Source: Clostridiales bacterium (lineage in GTDB: Bacteria > Bacillota > Clostridia > TANB77 > CAG-508). From it: DNA of 21,306 bases. Positions 7,823-17,275 of this stretch are shown one piece after another. The translations under genes were made by a program, and so were the position numbers. The stretch lies in the NCBI GenBank assembly GCA_003518755.1, contig DOYA01000187.1, positions 1-21,306 of the forward strand. The letters run 5' to 3'. Position 1 is the stretch's first letter, and every line of letters starts with the position of its first letter. The notes under the pieces were generated by a model that was given only the letters and a program-made list of their open reading frames with translations, did not search any database and was not told the origin of the DNA.

Positions 7823-9030
7823 TTATCTTGCCGTTGGTGTTGCACCAAATTTCCAATGTGAAAATAAATCTGTATTTGCTTTAGCAATTTTATCTAACCA
7901 TTTTGTAGCTTGCTTTCTTGAATGTATGTTTTTGAATTTTCGTCTTACCCATTTTAATAAACAATAGTTTATATATCTTAAAACCTTGTACATTTCTGTT
8001 TTATAATATTTTGCATAATAGTTTATCCATCCTTGTATTTTAGGATTTATAATTCTTCCTATTTCAGCTAAATTTTTATTACATTTGTCTTGTAATCTCC
8101 AATCTCTAACAGTTTTGTTAATAGATTTTTGTGCTTTATTACTTATTGCTGGTAGAAAACTTGTAAATAATTCTCCGTTCTTTTTCCTTGCTACTCTTCT
8201 TCTAAATGTATATCCTAGAAAATCGAATTTTATATTTTCATATTCACCTTTTCTGTTGTCGTCCTTACAATATACAATTTTTGTCTTTTCTAAATTTAAT
8301 CCTAATATCCAAATGTTTTAAACCTTTTGTCTAAAACCTTAACTATATATTTTGCTTGTTTTACTGATACACAATTTATAGCTCCATCATCGGCATAACA
8401 TACCCAAGGAATATATGGATACTTTTTACTCATAAAATCATCAAATACATAATGCATAAATAGATTTGCTAGTACAGGACTTATTACTCCTCCCTGCGGT
8501 GTTCCTGCTGTTCTTTCTACTATTGTTCCATCTTGCATTTCAAATGGTGTCTTTAACCATCTTTCAATGTAGAGTATTATCCATTGCTTGTCTGTATGTC
8601 TTTTAACCATTTTAATTAGATAGTCATGTCTAATATTATCAAATAATCCCTTAATATCAAAATCTACCCCCCAATCTTTCTTCCAACATCTTTCTCGTAA
8701 TACTCCAATTGCATCTATTGCTGATTTATTTGGTCTATATCCATATAAATCTTCATAGAATATTTTCTCTACATTTGGCTCAAAGTATATTTTAGCTACC
8801 ATTTGTGCAACTCTATCTTCAACCGTAGGTATTCCTAAAATTCTTGTTCCACCATTCTTCTTTGGTATTGCTACTGCTTTTACTGTTTTTGGAAAATATG
8901 TCCCTGACGACATTCTATTCCAGATTTTATATAAATTATCTTTCAAATTTTCTTCAAAATCTGCTATTGTTTGCTCATCAATTCCATATGTTCCCTTATT
9001 TGCTTTTACTCTTTCAAATGCTATTTTCAC
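7823..9030 (-). pseudogene. ltrA: Group II intron reverse transcriptase/maturase, frameshifted
   Basis: The first frame (9030 down to 8302) has reverse transcriptase blocks: GYRPNKSAIDAI, VDFDIKGLFDNI, TPQGGVISPVLANLF and the catalytic YADD. It breaks at FGY-stop. The second frame (8302 down to 7823) continues with LNLEKTKIVYCKDD, FDFLGYTFRRR and the maturase X domain (IQGWINYYAKYYKTEMY), ending in a TAA just before domain V. An 8-base excess (ATTAGGAT, about 8303-8310) explains the shift: without it the frames join as KTFGLNLEK. The sequence upstream of the GTG at 9030 still reads in frame as a typical N-terminus (KPFVISKQVV), but that part has no start codon and is bounded by a TAG where an ATG would be expected. 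No endonuclease domain is visible. Confidence 0.88.
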
Positions 9031-9509
9031 AACTTGTTTTGATATTACAAACGGTTTGGTACTCTTATCTTGTAGTTTGCTCTACTTGATATACTCCCTT
9101 AACATTAGACCGTAGGTTCTCACGTTCCACATAAACGCCTATATTATGTTCATGCCACCTTTGCACCGTTCATCATCTATCCAGTAAACAGGTTTCCGAT
9201 AGACTTTGTCCCAACCCAAATCGCCATAGTTTGGTTTTGATGAAGTCTTGTACTTTTCGATGCTTTCGTTAGTGGTTCACATGGTCGTTCATCTCCATAA
9301 TACACACCTGACAACTTTTGTTGCCTTCTCTCTAACGCTCAATACCATATCTTTTGAATATAGCACCTTAGAGTGGTTTGCAATCTCTACCTGTATAGCG
9401 ATTGCGGTAGACCTACTACCATCATTTATGCAGTTACGAAATTCTTACAGAATTTCTCGTGACACACGCAATTTAGTACAAAGAAAAAGAATATAATTTG
9501 GAAAGATAA

Positions 9510-9537
9510 CACAGAGATGCCTTTAGGCGTCTCTGTG
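9510..9537 (-). terminator. Terminator of the prepilin-like gene
   Basis: A 12-bp stem, CACAGAGACGCC with GGCATCTCTGTG, surrounds a TAAA loop on the minus strand and is followed by TTATCTTT. The gene's stop codon (TAA, 9523-9525) lies inside the loop. Confidence 0.75.
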
Positions 9538-10882
9538 AAAACAATTTATTATAATCCGATAAGTTTTACCGTTTACAGTTGCTCCACTTACGTTAATTGT
9601 TGCACCATCAGCATCTTTATCACAATAAATAGCATAACCTTCACCTGTTGATGTAAATGTCCCTCCAGTAACCGTTAACTCATAATTAGATTTACTTAAT
9701 AAAGCGCAAGAACTTCCAAAAAAGGATCCTGAACTTATTATGGCACTATAATGATTATAGACACCAATTCCAGCATATGGTCCAGTAGATGGCTCTCCGT
9801 TTGAACTTATTTGAACAGGTCCATTAATTTTCAAAGTTCCTTCTGGATTATTAACAGCAATGCTATAAGATGATGTCACATTTCCACCATTAATCGTTAT
9901 CTCTCCAAAATTATTGATTGTACCAGCCTCACCATTATGTGAAAATTGTTCTGAACTATTTATAGTTCCACCAGTAATTGTTGCGTTTCCTTCGTTTAGT
10001 ATAGCATTACTAATTGAAGATGAAATAGTTCCACCAGTAATTGTTGCTGTTCCAAAGTTCCAAAAAAGAGGATAAGTACTTGAACTGTTATATGTTCCAT
10101 TCGTTAAAGTTAGAGTTCCATAATTTTCAACTAAAGAACCATAATTCGAGGTAATTGTTCCACCTTTCATTTCCACTGTAGCAGATGATAAAATTTCAAT
10201 TGCAGATTGAAGCCCTTCATATGATTCACCTTCAATTTCCTTCTGTATGGTTTTATTAACATTTGTTATAGTTTTATTATTTAAATTTAAAACTATATTT
10301 TTATTTCCTTCTACCTGCACATTTTCAGAAATATTTGCTAGTAAAATAACTTCTGTTTGAGTATTGTTTTTTGTTACGGCATCAAACGCATCTTGTAAAG
10401 TATCATAATATGTTTTGTCTATTCTTGCTACTTTTCCTTGTGGCACAACCTCGACTTCTTCTGTTGCAAGTTTTCCATTATATATATCCGATAATGCAAT
10501 ATTTTTATATCTTCCATAAGTTTGATTAGCATTTAATTTTATATCTGAATTTGATAAATCATTGGGAAGTTCTAAATCATCTATGTTATCAAAATATTTG
10601 TTAAGTATAGTTTTTAATTGGTCTTTTGAAATATTTTTTCCCTTATTTTCTGCTATTTGACCTAATATATCTGTCTTAGCTTGTTCTATTATAGTTGCTC
10701 TTTCTGTATTTGTTTTAGCATCTGTAGCTCTTTGTAAAATGCTATTATCACCGACTTAACATTGATATAGAAATTCCAGCTAAAATCAAAAGGACGATTA
10801 TAGTTATAACAAGCGCTATTAGCGTTATACCAGAAATGCTATTTCTCCTATTTCCATTTATTCGTATTTTTTGATTTTTCAT
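9523..10882 (-). pseudogene. Prepilin-like N-terminus with beta-helix surface domain, disrupted by a one-base frameshift
   Basis: The ATG at 10882 has GAGGAGGT upstream. The first 43 codons encode a basic leader, then ISG and the hydrophobic stretch ITLIALVITIIVLLILAG, the type IV prepilin-like signature with cleavage expected after Gly18. The frame then meets TGA at 10748. Removing one base (the G at 10753 on the plus strand) restores SGDNSILQRATDAK and an open frame of 409 more residues: a pilin-like globular linker (ELPNDLSNSDIKL, TYGRYKNIALSDI) and, from about residue 190 on, repeats such as GTATITGGTISSS and GEITINGGNVTSS that suggest a right-handed beta-helix. This would be a secreted or surface-attached protein of about 452 residues. 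The downstream frame shows no other stop, so the break is recent, a sequencing error, or programmed. The last codons run into the terminator. Confidence 0.8.
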
Positions 10883-10981
10883 CAATACTTACCTCCTCAT
10901 TTGAACTTTAAAATTTAACTATTCATTTTTCCCTCTGCAGTTAAATTCTTACCATTTTTTGTTTATTTACAACTTACCTAT

Positions 10982-11010
10982 ATTTTATAAATTTATCATT
11001 TTTTTGTCAA
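10982..11010 (-). promoter_or_regulatory. Promoter of the prepilin-like gene
   Basis: On the minus strand, TTGACA (11005-11010) and TAAAAT (10982-10987) are separated by 17 bases, about 100 bases upstream of the ATG at 10882. The rest of 10883-11177 is AT-rich with a GTGTGTGTGTATATATG stretch and no supported gene. Confidence 0.65.
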
Positions 11011-11177
11011 TGTCTAAAAATATCCGTGTGTGTGTATATATGTACTCTGACAAGTTTTTTCGTTTTTGTTACATTTATATTACGTTTTTATTGCATTTTT
11101 ATTACAGATTCGTTGTATTAAAATATTTCATCTAATGAGCTTTTAAGAAAAAGTCCAAAATACCGCAAGTATTATAA

Positions 11178-12500
11178 TTAATACTTTAAATATTTTTTAA
11201 TTTTCTTCTTACTTTGTTTTAGTTCACTTTGTTTTTGATGTTCTTTCTCTTTTTTCATAGTTTCTTCATATTCTCTTTGCCATAATATCGTTCTTTTCTC
11301 AATTTTATAGCAATTTTGAATATCAGTATTTAATTGTCTTATTTTCGGAGCAATTATTTTAAGTTCTTCATCAAATTTAACTATATCTTCTTGTTTGGTA
11401 GATTTTCTCTTATTTCTTTGCAAATTTTCTCTTGTACCTTTTAAAGTTCTTCCTTCATCTTCTAATTTATTTCTAAAAGTGTTTAAATCGTCTAATGAAC
11501 CAATTTTATTTTTACTTAATAAAACTGCTTGTCTTGATAATTCATTCATATTTTTTAGTTCAATTCTCATTTCTTTAGTTAGTGGTACTCTTGCTTTTCC
11601 AAAATCCATTTTAGCAGGTAGTGGATCAATCTTTAATAGCAAACAGAATAATACATATAGTAACGGTAATTTCTTAATTCCATTTTTTCTCTTTATTTCA
11701 AACATTTTTTTATATTCTTCAATACTCATTTTATATTTTTTGCCAAATTTAATAATATTTCTATTATCATAGTCTAAAATTCTATCTATTACCATATTAT
11801 AAGAATATTTATCTCCAAAGAATTTTTGTAAATAAACTTTTCTATTTCTAGTATCATCAATAATAACTAATCCTTGTTCATAAGTATTTGAATAGCTATA
11901 TCCTAATTCTTCTAATCTTTTTCTAAAATCTTTTTCATACAAAGCTTTTTCAATACATCTATCAACATCACTTTTTACCATCTGCATATATGGATTTTCT
12001 TTTGCAAATCTTTTATAAGCACCTTTATGTTTCCAAATTTTATCTTCTAATACAGATAGTCCATAATATTGACAAATGCAATCTGACACAATTCGCAAAT
12101 AATCTCTTGATGCATGATAATCATAAAACTTTTTACCAGTCTTTAATGATACAGAATTTATTACTATATGATTGTGAACATTATCTGTATTAAGATGTGT
12201 TGCAACCACAACTTCAAAATCTTTTCCAAACACTTCATTTACATATTCTAATCCAAGTTCATGTGCAACCTCTGGTGTAACTTCTCCTTCTGCAAAAGAT
12301 TGTATAAGATGATAACCTATAATTTTTTCCTTCCCCTTATTAAATCTATTCTTTGTAGACATCATTTCTTCATAAGCAGTTTCAGGCAAGCAATTTACAC
12401 CAGATACATATTTCATTTCATCGGTTTTATCACCATTCATAACATATTCAATTAAACCATTTAAATTTGTTGTTCTATTATATAATTGTGTAACTGCCAT
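11178..12500 (-). CDS. Relaxase (MobP-type, MobA/VirD2 family)
   Basis: The 440-residue protein should nick an oriT and stay attached to the 5' end of the transferred strand. The N-terminal relaxase domain (about 1-160) shows a candidate catalytic Tyr19 (GLIEYVMNGDKT), the GYHLIQSF strand, and the three-histidine metal motif in THLNTDNVHNHIVINS (H102, H109, H111). The C-terminal half is highly charged and probably coiled, without primase or helicase domains. The ATG at 12500 is chosen over a TTG at 12506 because GGAGAG lies eight bases upstream. It follows mobC by 13 bases and is the second gene of a mobilisation operon. There is no coupling protein or type IV secretion gene, so the element would be mobilisable rather than self-transmissible. 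Confidence 0.9.
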   Translation of the reverse strand: MAVTQLYNRTTNLNGLIEYVMNGDKTDEMKYVSGVNCLPETAYEEMMSTKNRFNKGKEKIIGYHLIQSFAEGEVTPEVAHELGLEYVNEVFGKDFEVVVATHLNTDNVHNHIVINSVSLKTGKKFYDYHASRDYLRIVSDCICQYYGLSVLEDKIWKHKGAYKRFAKENPYMQMVKSDVDRCIEKALYEKDFRKRLEELGYSYSNTYEQGLVIIDDTRNRKVYLQKFFGDKYSYNMVIDRILDYDNRNIIKFGKKYKMSIEEYKKMFEIKRKNGIKKLPLLYVLFCLLLKIDPLPAKMDFGKARVPLTKEMRIELKNMNELSRQAVLLSKNKIGSLDDLNTFRNKLEDEGRTLKGTRENLQRNKRKSTKQEDIVKFDEELKIIAPKIRQLNTDIQNCYKIEKRTILWQREYEETMKKEKEHQKQSELKQSKKKIKKYLKY

Positions 12501-12513
12501 AAGCAAATCTCTC

Positions 12514-12825
12514 CTACAAATATTTCTTTCTTAAATCTGAAATAATATCTTTAACTTCTTTTTCAAAAATCTTTAATGAATCCACATCAATTATTCTTGT
12601 TTGATTTGCAACTCTTGCTATTTGATTTATATTTGTTGCTATTCCCCTTAATTGTTCTAATGTATCATAAAACTTTTCATCTGGTTTTTCTTTTATTTCT
12701 TTATTAAGAATACACATTCTAAAAAAATCAGATTCTGATATAAAGCCATCAAAACATTTTTCTTTTAGTAGTCTGTTTTCTTCTTCATTTAGATAAAATG
12801 ATTTTTTAATTGTTCTATTTCTCAT
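12514..12825 (-). CDS. mobC: MobC-like relaxosome accessory protein
   Basis: This 103-residue basic protein begins MRNRTIKKSFYLNEEE, consistent with a ribbon-helix-helix DNA-binding fold, and contains the MobC signature LRGIATNINQIARVAN near residues 64-79. MobC helps the relaxase melt and nick oriT. The gene lies directly upstream of the relaxase (13-base gap) and directly downstream of the hairpin-rich candidate oriT. The start codon has only a weak upstream AAAGTGAGATGAT ribosome site, which may keep expression low. Confidence 0.85.
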   Translation of the reverse strand: MRNRTIKKSFYLNEEENRLLKEKCFDGFISESDFFRMCILNKEIKEKPDEKFYDTLEQLRGIATNINQIARVANQTRIIDVDSLKIFEKEVKDIISDLRKKYL

Positions 12826-12845
12826 ATAATCATCTCACTTTCAAT

Positions 12846-13099
12846 TCAATTTCTTATCAAAGAAATTGATAATATATTTTGTAAAACTTTTTCTAAAAGT
12901 TTTGTTAAAGTCCAGTGTGTTTGAAAATGGACTTTTGGATTTGTGGGAGAACAAATTCACTGCTTGCATTTTTAAGTTAGCTTACTAGATTTAAGTACAA
13001 TACTATGTACATTATTGAAGGTATAAATGCATTTTTCTGTTCCAATATTAGTTTTTATTTTAAAACTAATGACCAACTTATTTGCACAAATTGGTCATT
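12846..13099. other. Candidate origin of transfer: cluster of perfect hairpins upstream of mobC
   Basis: This stretch without genes holds at least five inverted repeats: a 10-bp stem 12846-12855/12860-12869; a 9-bp stem 12883-12891/12895-12903; AAAGTCCA 12907-12914 with its complement at 12928-12935; a 9-bp stem 13047-13055/13062-13070; and a 9-bp stem 13068-13076/13091-13099 that competes with the previous one. Between the third pair and the next helix is GGATTTGTGGGAGAAC, a possible nick region. Position directly upstream of mobC and the relaxase is where oriT usually lies. The nick site itself cannot be pinpointed. Confidence 0.5.
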
Positions 13100-13162
13100 G
13101 AAACTTAGCAGAAGATGAGTTCGTTATTACTCATTTTATAAACCTCTTTTCATAAATAATTT

Positions 13163-15079
<1,917 letters not shown>

Positions 15080-15089
15080 CTAACAAAAA

Positions 15090-15124
15090 AGGTGTTAGAA
15101 TAGTAAATTTACCAACTAACACCT
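15090..15124 (-). promoter_or_regulatory. Leader hairpin upstream of the serine recombinase
   Basis: AGGTGTTAG (15090-15098) and CTAACACCT (15116-15124) form a 9-bp stem around a 17-base loop, ending 29 bases before the recombinase start. It could be a recombinase-bound operator, an attachment site arm, or a terminator for the upstream small gene. There is no T-run. Confidence 0.4.
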
Positions 15125-15177
15125 AAATTATTATATAAACATTATGTCTTACTTAAAAACAAAAATAACTTTTAGTA

Positions 15178-15450
15178 TTAATTAGCCTTGATAATTTCTC
15201 TTAAACTTGAGAGAGGGTACTTGTTTGTTAAATCGTTTATGTAGAAATAATCGTGATAATTAAAAAATAAATATGTTTTATCTTTAATTATGGCTTTATG
15301 TGGTTCTACATAAGCAACATTAAACTTTTCAAGTTTTCTCAAATTACCGTTCTTTATCTTTGGTTCACAATTACTAAAAGTGCAAGCCCATTTGATTTTT
15401 GAAAGTAATTCATTTTGAATAGTTATTTCTTTTTTAACTGTTGATATCAT
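15178..15450 (-). CDS. Hypothetical protein of the mobile element
   Basis: The preferred start is the ATG at 15450, ten bases after AAGGAGG. The longer frame from a TTG at 15474 would begin inside that ribosome site. The resulting 90 residues (MISTVKKEITIQ...LREIIKAN) have two cysteines (FSNCE and KWAC), no membrane segment and a central run of aromatic residues (YLFFNYHDYFYI). I recognise no family. It lies upstream of the recombinase on the same strand, next to an imperfect 54-bp palindrome, and may be an excision or control factor. This is a guess from position only. Confidence 0.6.
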   Translation of the reverse strand: MISTVKKEITIQNELLSKIKWACTFSNCEPKIKNGNLRKLEKFNVAYVEPHKAIIKDKTYLFFNYHDYFYINDLTNKYPLSSLREIIKAN

Positions 15451-15482
15451 ATCACAAAATCCTCCTTTTTTCAATATTTTAC

Positions 15483-15536
15483 GGCTATTTTTACCTTTTT
15501 ATGGAAATTTTCATAAAATAAGTAAAAAAATAAGCC
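15483..15536. repeat. Imperfect 54-bp palindrome upstream of the small hypothetical gene
   Basis: GGCTATTTTTAC...TATGGAAA on one side mirrors TTTTCATA...GTAAAAAAATAAGCC on the other, with small insertions. It spans the likely promoter/leader of the gene at 15450 and may be an operator or an element-end structure. Confidence 0.4.
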
Positions 15537-15581
15537 AATATAAATTGACTTTTTAAAATGATATGATATTCTTTTTTTAGA

Positions 15582-15626
15582 TTACTCAAACTCGCTTATA
15601 GCAATGTTTTTTACGAGTTCGAGTAA
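15582..15626. repeat. 13-bp inverted repeat just past tRNA-Leu
   Basis: TTACTCAAACTCG (15582-15594) pairs with CGAGTTCGAGTAA (15614-15626), with one mismatch (G-U on one strand) and a 19-base loop. It begins 9 bases past the tRNA 3' end. It may be the tRNA terminator or part of an integration site. The T-run is on the plus-strand side only. Confidence 0.45.
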
Positions 15627-15635
15627 ATCCACCTT

Positions 15636-15723
15636 TGGTGCAGATGGCCGGAATCGAACCGGCACGGTTTATTCAACCGCAGGATTTTAAGTCCTGTGCG
15701 TCTACCAATTCCGCCACATCTGC
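15636..15723 (-). tRNA. tRNA-Leu (anticodon TAA)
   Basis: The minus strand gives acceptor GCAGATG/CATCTGC, discriminator A and encoded CCA. The anticodon stem CAGGA/TCCTG has loop CTTAAAA, so the anticodon is TAA. A long class II variable arm (CGGTTGAATAAACCG) and T arm GCCGG/CCGGC follow. It marks the right-hand limit of the accessory island, whose recombinase lies past its 3' end. Confidence 0.96.
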
Positions 15724-15827
15724 ATTTTATTGGTAGATTTTGTCTTACGACAAATAGTATTATAGTATTTGTTTCTATTTTTGTCAAGGGATATTTCAAA
15801 AAAAGTAAATATTTTTTGTATTTTCAA

Positions 15828-15875
15828 TTGACAATAGGGGATAATTATAATATAATGTTAGCCGAAGCTAACATT
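15828..15875 (+). promoter_or_regulatory. Consensus promoter with overlapping palindromic operator
   Basis: TTGACA (15828-15833) and TATAAT (15851-15856) are separated by exactly 17 bases. A perfect 9-bp inverted repeat, AATGTTAGC-CGAA-GCTAACATT (15854-15875), covers the end of the -10 and the start of transcription. Its GTTAGC/GCTAAC halves resemble DtxR-family operators (TTAGGTTAG-type). The regulator gene begins 14 bases later, so autoregulation by repression is the simplest reading. Confidence 0.8.
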
Positions 15876-15888
15876 GAAGGAGAAATAA

Positions 15889-16332
15889 ATGATATCAAAA
15901 TCACAAGAAGAATATTTAAAAACAATGTATGTTCTAAAAATAAAAAATGGAGAAATCAGAGTTACTGATATAGCAGAAAGCTTAAATATTTCAAAACCAA
16001 GCGTAACAAAAGCTATTAATAATTTAAAAGGGTTAGATTTAGTAAATAATAAAACATATGGGAAAATAGAGCTTACAGATAAAGGTTCAGATATAGCAAA
16101 AAAAGTCTTAGAAGCATATGACATAAGTTATGTTTTTCTTAAAGATGTTTTAGGGCTAGATGAAGAAAAAGCAAGAAAAGAAGCGGAGAAACTTAAACTT
16201 ACTATGGAAGATTATACTTTAAATAGTTTAGCCAAATATGTGCATAAAGTTCTTAATTTGAATGAATTGAATTGTAACTATGATATTGCACAAGAGAGAT
16301 GCAGAACTTGCAAAAGAAGAGTTAACGATTGA
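15889..16332 (+). CDS. DtxR-fold transcriptional regulator with altered metal site and C-terminal cysteines
   Basis: The 147-residue protein has the N-terminal winged helix of DtxR/MntR (EEYLKTMYVLK; recognition helix SKPSVTKAINNL; wing near YGKIELTDKG) and the helical dimerisation domain (VFLKDVLGLDEEKARKEAEKL). Aligned without gaps to DtxR from memory, the ligands H79, E83, H98, C102, E105 and H106 correspond to Y77, Y81, R96, E100, K103 and L104. Only acidic residues such as E8 and E100 remain, so classical metal sensing is doubtful. The C-terminus ends in C129, C138 and C141. No SH3-like domain is present. It lies 91 bases upstream of sufC on the same strand without a terminator, so it is probably co-transcribed with and controls the Fe-S assembly genes. 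Confidence 0.87.
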   Translation: MISKSQEEYLKTMYVLKIKNGEIRVTDIAESLNISKPSVTKAINNLKGLDLVNNKTYGKIELTDKGSDIAKKVLEAYDISYVFLKDVLGLDEEKARKEAEKLKLTMEDYTLNSLAKYVHKVLNLNELNCNYDIAQERCRTCKRRVND

Positions 16333-16423
16333 AAAATAATTACAATTTTAGCTGTGTTAAATTTTATCAAAAACGCGGTCACGTACACAAAGCCAGTGAC
16401 AACAAAATAGAAAGGATTTTAAG

Positions 16424-17161
16424 ATGAAAAACGAACTATTAGAAATAAATAATTTATATGTAAATGCGGGTGAAAAAGAAATTTTAAAAGGAATAGATTT
16501 AAAAATTAATAAAGGTGAAGTTCATGTTATTATGGGACCAAATGGTTCTGGAAAATCAACTACTGCAAATGCAATATTTAATAATCCAGAATATACAAAA
16601 AAGGATGGGAATATAGTATTTGAAAATGAAGATATTACAAATTTATCACCTGATGAAATTGCAAGAAAAGGTATATTTATGTCTTTTCAACTTCCAGAAG
16701 AAATACCAGGAATATCAGTTACTAATTTTTTAAAAACTGCTAAAAATAAGATAACAGGGGAACCTGTAAAAATTTTTAAATTTAAAGAAGAAATTAAACA
16801 AAAAATGAATGAACTTCAAATAAAGCAAGAATATAGTGAAAGAGATTTAAATGTTGGATTTTCTGGAGGAGAAAAAAAGAAAAACGAAATTCTTCAAATG
16901 CTTGTTTTAAATCCTAAACTTGCAATATTAGATGAAACAGATTCTGGGTTAGATGTAGATGCAATTAATGTTGTATCTAAAGGAATTGAAATGTTCAAAA
17001 ATAAAGATAATGCAGTTTTAATTATAACTCATAATGCAAAAATACTTAAAAACTTAAAAGTTGATTTTGTTCATGTTTTGGTAAATGGCAAGATTGTAAA
17101 AACTGGTGGAGAAGAAATAATTAGAGATATTGAGGAAAATGGATATAGGAACTATAAATAA
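16424..17161 (+). CDS. sufC: Fe-S cluster assembly ATPase SufC
   Basis: The 245-residue ABC ATPase of the SUF scaffold shows Walker A GPNGSGKST (38-46), the signature region GFSGGEKKKNEIL (about 145-157), Walker B LAILDETDSGLD (about 165-176) with the D-loop, and the switch histidine in THNAK. The SufC-specific features are the degenerate LSGGE-type signature (FSGGEKKKNE) and the DETDSGLD sequence. It binds SufB and SufD and drives the conformational change for cluster assembly in the cytoplasm. AAAGGA lies eight bases before the ATG. It heads the suf block downstream of the regulator. Confidence 0.97.
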   Translation: MKNELLEINNLYVNAGEKEILKGIDLKINKGEVHVIMGPNGSGKSTTANAIFNNPEYTKKDGNIVFENEDITNLSPDEIARKGIFMSFQLPEEIPGISVTNFLKTAKNKITGEPVKIFKFKEEIKQKMNELQIKQEYSERDLNVGFSGGEKKKNEILQMLVLNPKLAILDETDSGLDVDAINVVSKGIEMFKNKDNAVLIITHNAKILKNLKVDFVHVLVNGKIVKTGGEEIIRDIEENGYRNYK

Positions 17162-17187
17162 TCTTTAACTAATAAAATAAGATATAG

Positions 17188-17255
17188 GAGGTAGGAGGTA
17201 AGAAGTAGGAATTAGAAGTTGGAGTTCCAACCTCCGACTTCCAGCCTCATACCTC
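17188..17255. repeat. Imperfect purine/pyrimidine hairpin repeat, copy B
   Basis: A GAGGTAGGAGG-type arm faces a CCTCCGACTTC...ACCTC arm, related to the element at 3142-3227. It fills the sufC-sufB gap, ending 20 bases before the sufB start. Like copy A it lacks a T-run and is read in the same direction relative to the gene that follows. Confidence 0.6.
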
Positions 17256-17275
17256 AAAATAAAAAAGGTGATTAA

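Larger units (their letters stand above)
7740..9467 (-). mobile_element. Group II intron, minus strand
   Basis: The intron RNA is read on the minus strand. A GTGTGTCAC-type 5' end lies at 9467 (approximate), followed by about 430 bases of ribozyme domains I-IV, the intron-encoded reverse transcriptase, then domain V at 7785-7818. Domain V has GAGC at its start, the base-paired GTA/TAC stem and GTTC at its end. Domain VI follows, with a 9-bp stem AAGCTCAAG/CTTGGGCTT. The 3' end (near 7740) is not exact. The 5' end lies about 43 bases past the terminator of the prepilin-like gene. The reverse transcriptase is frameshifted, so the intron is probably immobile unless helped in trans; the ribozyme itself may still splice. 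Confidence 0.85.

Noticed and set aside
7888..8321. Plus-strand frames within the group II intron
   Set aside because: They mirror the reverse transcriptase coding strand and have no ribosome sites or domain signatures.
12846..13099. CRISPR-like repeat region
   Set aside because: The repeats are inverted, differ from each other and are not evenly spaced; no repeat-spacer pattern or cas gene is present.
15696..15968. 90-residue plus-strand frame from within tRNA-Leu into the regulator
   Set aside because: It is antisense to a clear tRNA and crosses the regulator's promoter and start in another frame.
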